From contig JAEWNX010000118.1 in the NCBI GenBank assembly GCA_023461135.1, forward strand, positions 1 through 8,616: a stretch of DNA of 8,616 nucleotides, in the 5' to 3' direction. The notes under the pieces are model-generated. The model was not told the DNA's origin. It did not search any database and worked only from the letters and a program-made list of their open reading frames with translations. Origin of the DNA: Pseudomonadota bacterium. Its GTDB lineage: Bacteria > Pseudomonadota > Alphaproteobacteria > Caulobacterales > Aquidulcibacteraceae. The number at the start of each line of letters is the position of its first letter. Positions within the stretch are counted from its first letter, which is position 1. The position numbers and the translations under genes were made by a program. This document shows, piece after piece, positions 5,868 to 8,616 of this stretch.

Positions 5868-7285
5868 GCCGGCGCCCCCCGCGCAACCAGCTTTGATGCA
5901 TACCGCAAACATTGCTCTCGGACACGGACGAGCACTCGATCGAGGTGACTTTCATCGAGCATTGGGTTTGTCAAAACAGCGCGCAAATAAACGACGTTCT
6001 TTAGTGTTGTCGTTGATAGAAGCGGTCCCGCGCCTGAGCGGAAGAGCGACCGCTGCGCCTCGGCGTTGACCTCGTTCTCGGCGCTCGCGTCGCGAAGGTC
6101 TCCACGATATCGAAAGCAGACAATGTTTGTGTCGGGCTCGGTGAGTAGGGAGAAGTCCGCGCTGGATTCAATCTTGGCGGAAAATGAACGACCGAGCGCC
6201 ATGGCATGGTCGGTTAGCTGAGCGTATCCTAAGAGTCCGAAATGCTTGATGGCCATCCAGAGCTTGAGAGCTTCGAATCGGCGCGACCCTTCGAAGTGGC
6301 GCCAACCCGCATCGTCGTCGCATTGCCCTTTCAGTGCATACTCACTGAGAAACTCTAAAGGCGCGTCGAGGTGACGGTCGCGCAGGAGCAAAACGCCCAC
6401 CGCATATGAGACATACATAGCCTTGTGCGGATCGAAGGCAATTGAATCCGCTTTGCGCCAAGCCTCGCTAGAATAACGGTGGCGCGGTGAGAGTGTCAGC
6501 ATGCCGCCATGCGCGGCGTCAACGTGGCACCACGCGTCCGTACGCGCCGCCGTTTCGACGAACTCGTCTACAGGCTCTAGCACGCCGGCATTGGTTGTCC
6601 CCGCAGTTGATATGAACAAGAAAGGCGCCCGCCCCGCTCTGGCGAGGGCGCGCGCCGCGTCCTTCACTGCACCAACCGGCAGACGTCCGCACGCGTCCGT
6701 CTCCAAGCGGATCAATGCGTGAGGAGGCAGACCAAGCAGCGCGGCTGCCTTTGCAATCGAGAAGTGCGCTTGGTCGCTGGCGATCATGCACAGTTCCTCG
6801 ACCGGCGAGCCTTTTTCCTTCGCGCGCGCCAGCGCCAAATGGACAGCCAACAAATTGCTCATCGTGCCGCCCGAAGTCAGCAGCCCAGTCGCCCGATCGT
6901 CAAAGCCAAATCGACGACAAAGCCAACGCACGACCTCGCGTTCAACCGCGGCGGCGGCGGGCGCCTCCTCCCAAACAAACGCGCATTGATTGAGCGCGCC
7001 GATAATGAGATCGCCAACGACCGATACCGTAGCGGGTGGCGGATGCATGTGCGCCATCGCCATTGGATGGCGGTTGTTTACGGCGCTTTTTACGACTTTT
7101 TCGCCTACTTCCTCGATCACGTCCGCCAGCGAGAGGCGCTCAGCGTCGTCCAAACGAAAGTCGACCTCGCCGTTAAGCCTTAGAGGGGCGCTGCTATTTC
7201 GATCGAGGCAGTCGCAGACCTGCGAGAACTCCTGAGCCGAGGATTGCAAGGGCGCAAACTGCTCTCCAAGGCGCTCAATAGACAT
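5864..7285 (-). CDS. PLP-dependent group II amino-acid decarboxylase
   Basis: A 473-aa pyridoxal-phosphate enzyme of the group II decarboxylase family (glutamate, aromatic amino acid, diaminobutyrate and similar decarboxylases), which removes CO2 from an amino acid to give an amine. Visible hallmarks are TSGGTMSN (137-144, phosphate binding), H174 in SDQAHFS (ring stacking), STAGTTNAG (226-234), HVDAAHGG with D256 (pyridine nitrogen), and FDPHK with K288 as the PLP-binding lysine. Length is normal and the core is intact. The ATG at 7285 is chosen; it overlaps the upstream radical SAM stop by 11 bases, with AGGA (complement of 7298-7301) before it. A TTG at 7339 would extend it deep into the neighbour and is unlikely. 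The 3' end overlaps the next radical SAM gene by 4 bases. The substrate cannot be assigned; in this context it may act on a free amino acid or on a modified intermediate made by the flanking enzymes. Confidence 0.92.
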   Translation of the reverse strand: MSIERLGEQFAPLQSSAQEFSQVCDCLDRNSSAPLRLNGEVDFRLDDAERLSLADVIEEVGEKVVKSAVNNRHPMAMAHMHPPPATVSVVGDLIIGALNQCAFVWEEAPAAAAVEREVVRWLCRRFGFDDRATGLLTSGGTMSNLLAVHLALARAKEKGSPVEELCMIASDQAHFSIAKAAALLGLPPHALIRLETDACGRLPVGAVKDAARALARAGRAPFLFISTAGTTNAGVLEPVDEFVETAARTDAWCHVDAAHGGMLTLSPRHRYSSEAWRKADSIAFDPHKAMYVSYAVGVLLLRDRHLDAPLEFLSEYALKGQCDDDAGWRHFEGSRRFEALKLWMAIKHFGLLGYAQLTDHAMALGRSFSAKIESSADFSLLTEPDTNIVCFRYRGDLRDASAENEVNAEAQRSLFRSGAGPLLSTTTLKNVVYLRAVLTNPMLDESHLDRVLVRVREQCLRYASKLVARGAPA

Positions 7286-8501
7286 AACCCATCTCTGTCC
7301 TGAGGCGCTCTGTACGAAGCCGCAAGTCCTCTTTCTCAAACTCCGTTGCGCCGCAACCCGTCAGTTCTCCATTGAGTATGAGGGACATGACGGGGCATCT
7401 GTTCGCGCAGAAATAGTCCTTTCCGCTGAACGGGCAGCCGCCGCACACTTCAAAATGCTGCCACAAGATACTCCGCATCTCTGCAAAAGACTCCTTCCAT
7501 AGCGTCGAGAATGGCGTGTTTCGTATGCTTCCCGCCGAGAAGGTGTTCGTCGCAGCGCTCGAGACGCAAGGAAACACCTCGCCGTCAGCTGCGACATAAG
7601 CGATGGAACGTGAGCAGTGCTCGCGCTTCGTCATGTACATGAGCGACATCGCATAGTTGAAAAACTTGCTCACGCAGGGCCCAATCTCTTTGTCCTTTTC
7701 GCCCTCAAAGCGCTTTTGCATCATGAACAATGAGGCCGAGGCCGCTGCGTCCTCCTTCTGTAATGCGTGGGTCGCTCGATTCAAAAGACCGCGTCCGAGC
7801 GAATTAAAGGTGACGGTGCGAAACACGATGTCTCGTGCGATGCACCAATCTAGAAGCCCCTCAAGTTCGTGAATGTTGGCTTTCGATATGACGGTGGAAA
7901 CAGATACGGGAACCCCCATTTCCTTTGCCAAGTCCAGCTTTTCAGCCATCAGAGCAAAGGTCGAATGTCGACCCCGTATCTCACTGTGGGCGCCAATCCC
8001 ATCTACACTAAAGGTCATGCGCGCCTGAGCTCGCGGAAACCGCTCAAGTAGCGCCGGCGTCAGATAGCTTCCGTTGGTGACAACGGCGATGACGAACCCA
8101 AGGTCGGCTGCCAATTGCAGGATTTCTGGAAAATCCTTGCGCGCATATGGCTCCCCTCCTGCGAGCACAATGGAATGCACGCCAAGGTCACGCAGATCGT
8201 TGAGGAGTGACGCCACCTCTTCGAAGGTCAGTTCATTCTTGCGCGCCTTGCCGGCGTCGATGTAGCAATGCGTGCAGGTGAGGTTACATTTTCGTGTGAC
8301 CTCAATCCAGACAATGAGCGGGCTCCGTAAGTGGAAATCCCGTCCCGCAACGAATTCCTGCAAACGAAAAGGCTCCAGATCTTCGCGCGTCTTGGCGGTC
8401 TGCAGCGCAGCGCCAGCGTCTGGCCGGTAGAGGTCTATGTCCCCGCTTGGAAAGACCACGAGGTAACCGAAATCTTCTTTTGCGTATCGCAACGCAGCCA
8501 T
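7275..8501 (-). CDS. Radical SAM/SPASM enzyme, peptide- or protein-maturase type (5' end uncertain)
   Basis: With the ATG at 8501 the protein has 408 aa. The radical SAM cluster motif is C72-x3-C76-x2-C79 (CNLTCTHC), followed by LAGGEP (113-118) and TNGS. The C-terminus is a SPASM domain with the full seven-cysteine pattern for two auxiliary Fe-S clusters: C296, G307-x4-C312, C353-x2-C356-x8-C365-x3-C369 and C383. SPASM enzymes typically modify ribosomal peptides or proteins (crosslinks, thioethers, epimerisation, Tyr removal), and some act on small molecules. The first 50 residues (RYAKEDFGYLVVF onward) look like the short N-terminal region of peptide maturases and may be a degenerate recognition element. 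The frame stays open through a TTG at 8615 to the window edge. The 8501 ATG is preferred because conserved-looking sequence begins there and upstream residues are polar and unlike a domain, but its ribosome binding site is weak (GAGGA about 14 bases upstream). It is the first visible gene of the three-gene operon. Confidence 0.88.
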   Translation of the reverse strand: MAALRYAKEDFGYLVVFPSGDIDLYRPDAGAALQTAKTREDLEPFRLQEFVAGRDFHLRSPLIVWIEVTRKCNLTCTHCYIDAGKARKNELTFEEVASLLNDLRDLGVHSIVLAGGEPYARKDFPEILQLAADLGFVIAVVTNGSYLTPALLERFPRAQARMTFSVDGIGAHSEIRGRHSTFALMAEKLDLAKEMGVPVSVSTVISKANIHELEGLLDWCIARDIVFRTVTFNSLGRGLLNRATHALQKEDAAASASLFMMQKRFEGEKDKEIGPCVSKFFNYAMSLMYMTKREHCSRSIAYVAADGEVFPCVSSAATNTFSAGSIRNTPFSTLWKESFAEMRSILWQHFEVCGGCPFSGKDYFCANRCPVMSLILNGELTGCGATEFEKEDLRLRTERLRTEMGYVY

Positions 8502-8596
8502 GGCGTGCCCCGTCGTCCTCAGCGATGCTGTCGTGTTGCCAGCCGCAATTTGGATCGGTTGACGCTTACTTTGCGGTCCCGACTTGGATTGACGCG

Positions 8597-8613
8597 GGGG
8601 ATACTCTGTCCCC
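8597..8613. promoter_or_regulatory. Perfect dyad GGGGA-N7-TCCCC upstream of the radical SAM operon
   Basis: A 17-base element with perfect 5-base arms (8597-8601 and 8609-8613) lies about 95 bases before the preferred start of the SPASM gene, right at the window edge. Its size and symmetry suit a dimeric regulator, and a LuxR-type box is one possibility, but I cannot match it to a known consensus and no second copy was noticed before luxI. It also lies inside the open frame of the SPASM gene, so it is regulatory only if the 8501 start is right. Confidence 0.25.
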
Positions 8614-8616
8614 AAC

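Noticed and set aside
5868..5912. Longer N-terminus for the B12-type radical SAM protein
   Set aside because: It would overlap the decarboxylase C-terminus further; the ATG at 5867 gives the usual MRVVLATSP start of the cobalamin domain and an ATGA overlap.

Overview
The window looks like part of an alphaproteobacterial chromosome or large replicon. The evidence is moderately high GC, a short XRE-type regulator of a kind common in that class, and a luxR-luxI pair arranged as in many Alphaproteobacteria. The genus cannot be fixed from sequence alone. Coding density is high and genes overlap by a few bases. No tRNA, rRNA, CRISPR array, insertion sequence or integrase was seen.

Left half (2-3017, + strand): the 3' end of a LuxR-type regulator, a full-length acyl-homoserine-lactone synthase (luxI family), two tandem phytanoyl-CoA-dioxygenase-like (PhyH) non-haem Fe(II)/2-oxoglutarate oxygenases of 305 aa each, and a 66-aa protein of unknown function. 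The last three start codons sit 4 bases after, or overlapping, the preceding stop. luxI, phyH, phyH and the small gene are therefore very likely one translationally coupled operon next to the quorum-sensing regulator.

Middle (3018-3863): a short convergent junction, a small XRE-family repressor on the - strand (3067-3474), and about 390 bases of non-coding DNA. That stretch holds the XRE gene's upstream region and two short dyads, but no convincing gene.

Right half (3864-8616, - strand): three overlapping genes transcribed right to left. They encode a radical SAM/SPASM enzyme (5' end near or beyond the right edge), a PLP-dependent group II decarboxylase, and a cobalamin-binding-domain radical SAM enzyme with a C-terminal PqqD-like domain, which resembles a RiPP recognition element. 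The overlaps (11 and 4 bases) indicate a single operon.

Together the layout suggests a cell-density-linked biosynthetic locus. The quorum-sensing operon carries two oxygenases, and the opposing operon carries two different radical SAM enzymes and an amino-acid decarboxylase. A SPASM radical SAM enzyme together with a PqqD-like domain hints at a peptide (RiPP-type) or amino-acid-derived product. No clear precursor peptide is visible, so the product is unknown. That the two operons share one pathway is inferred from adjacency and is not shown by the sequence.
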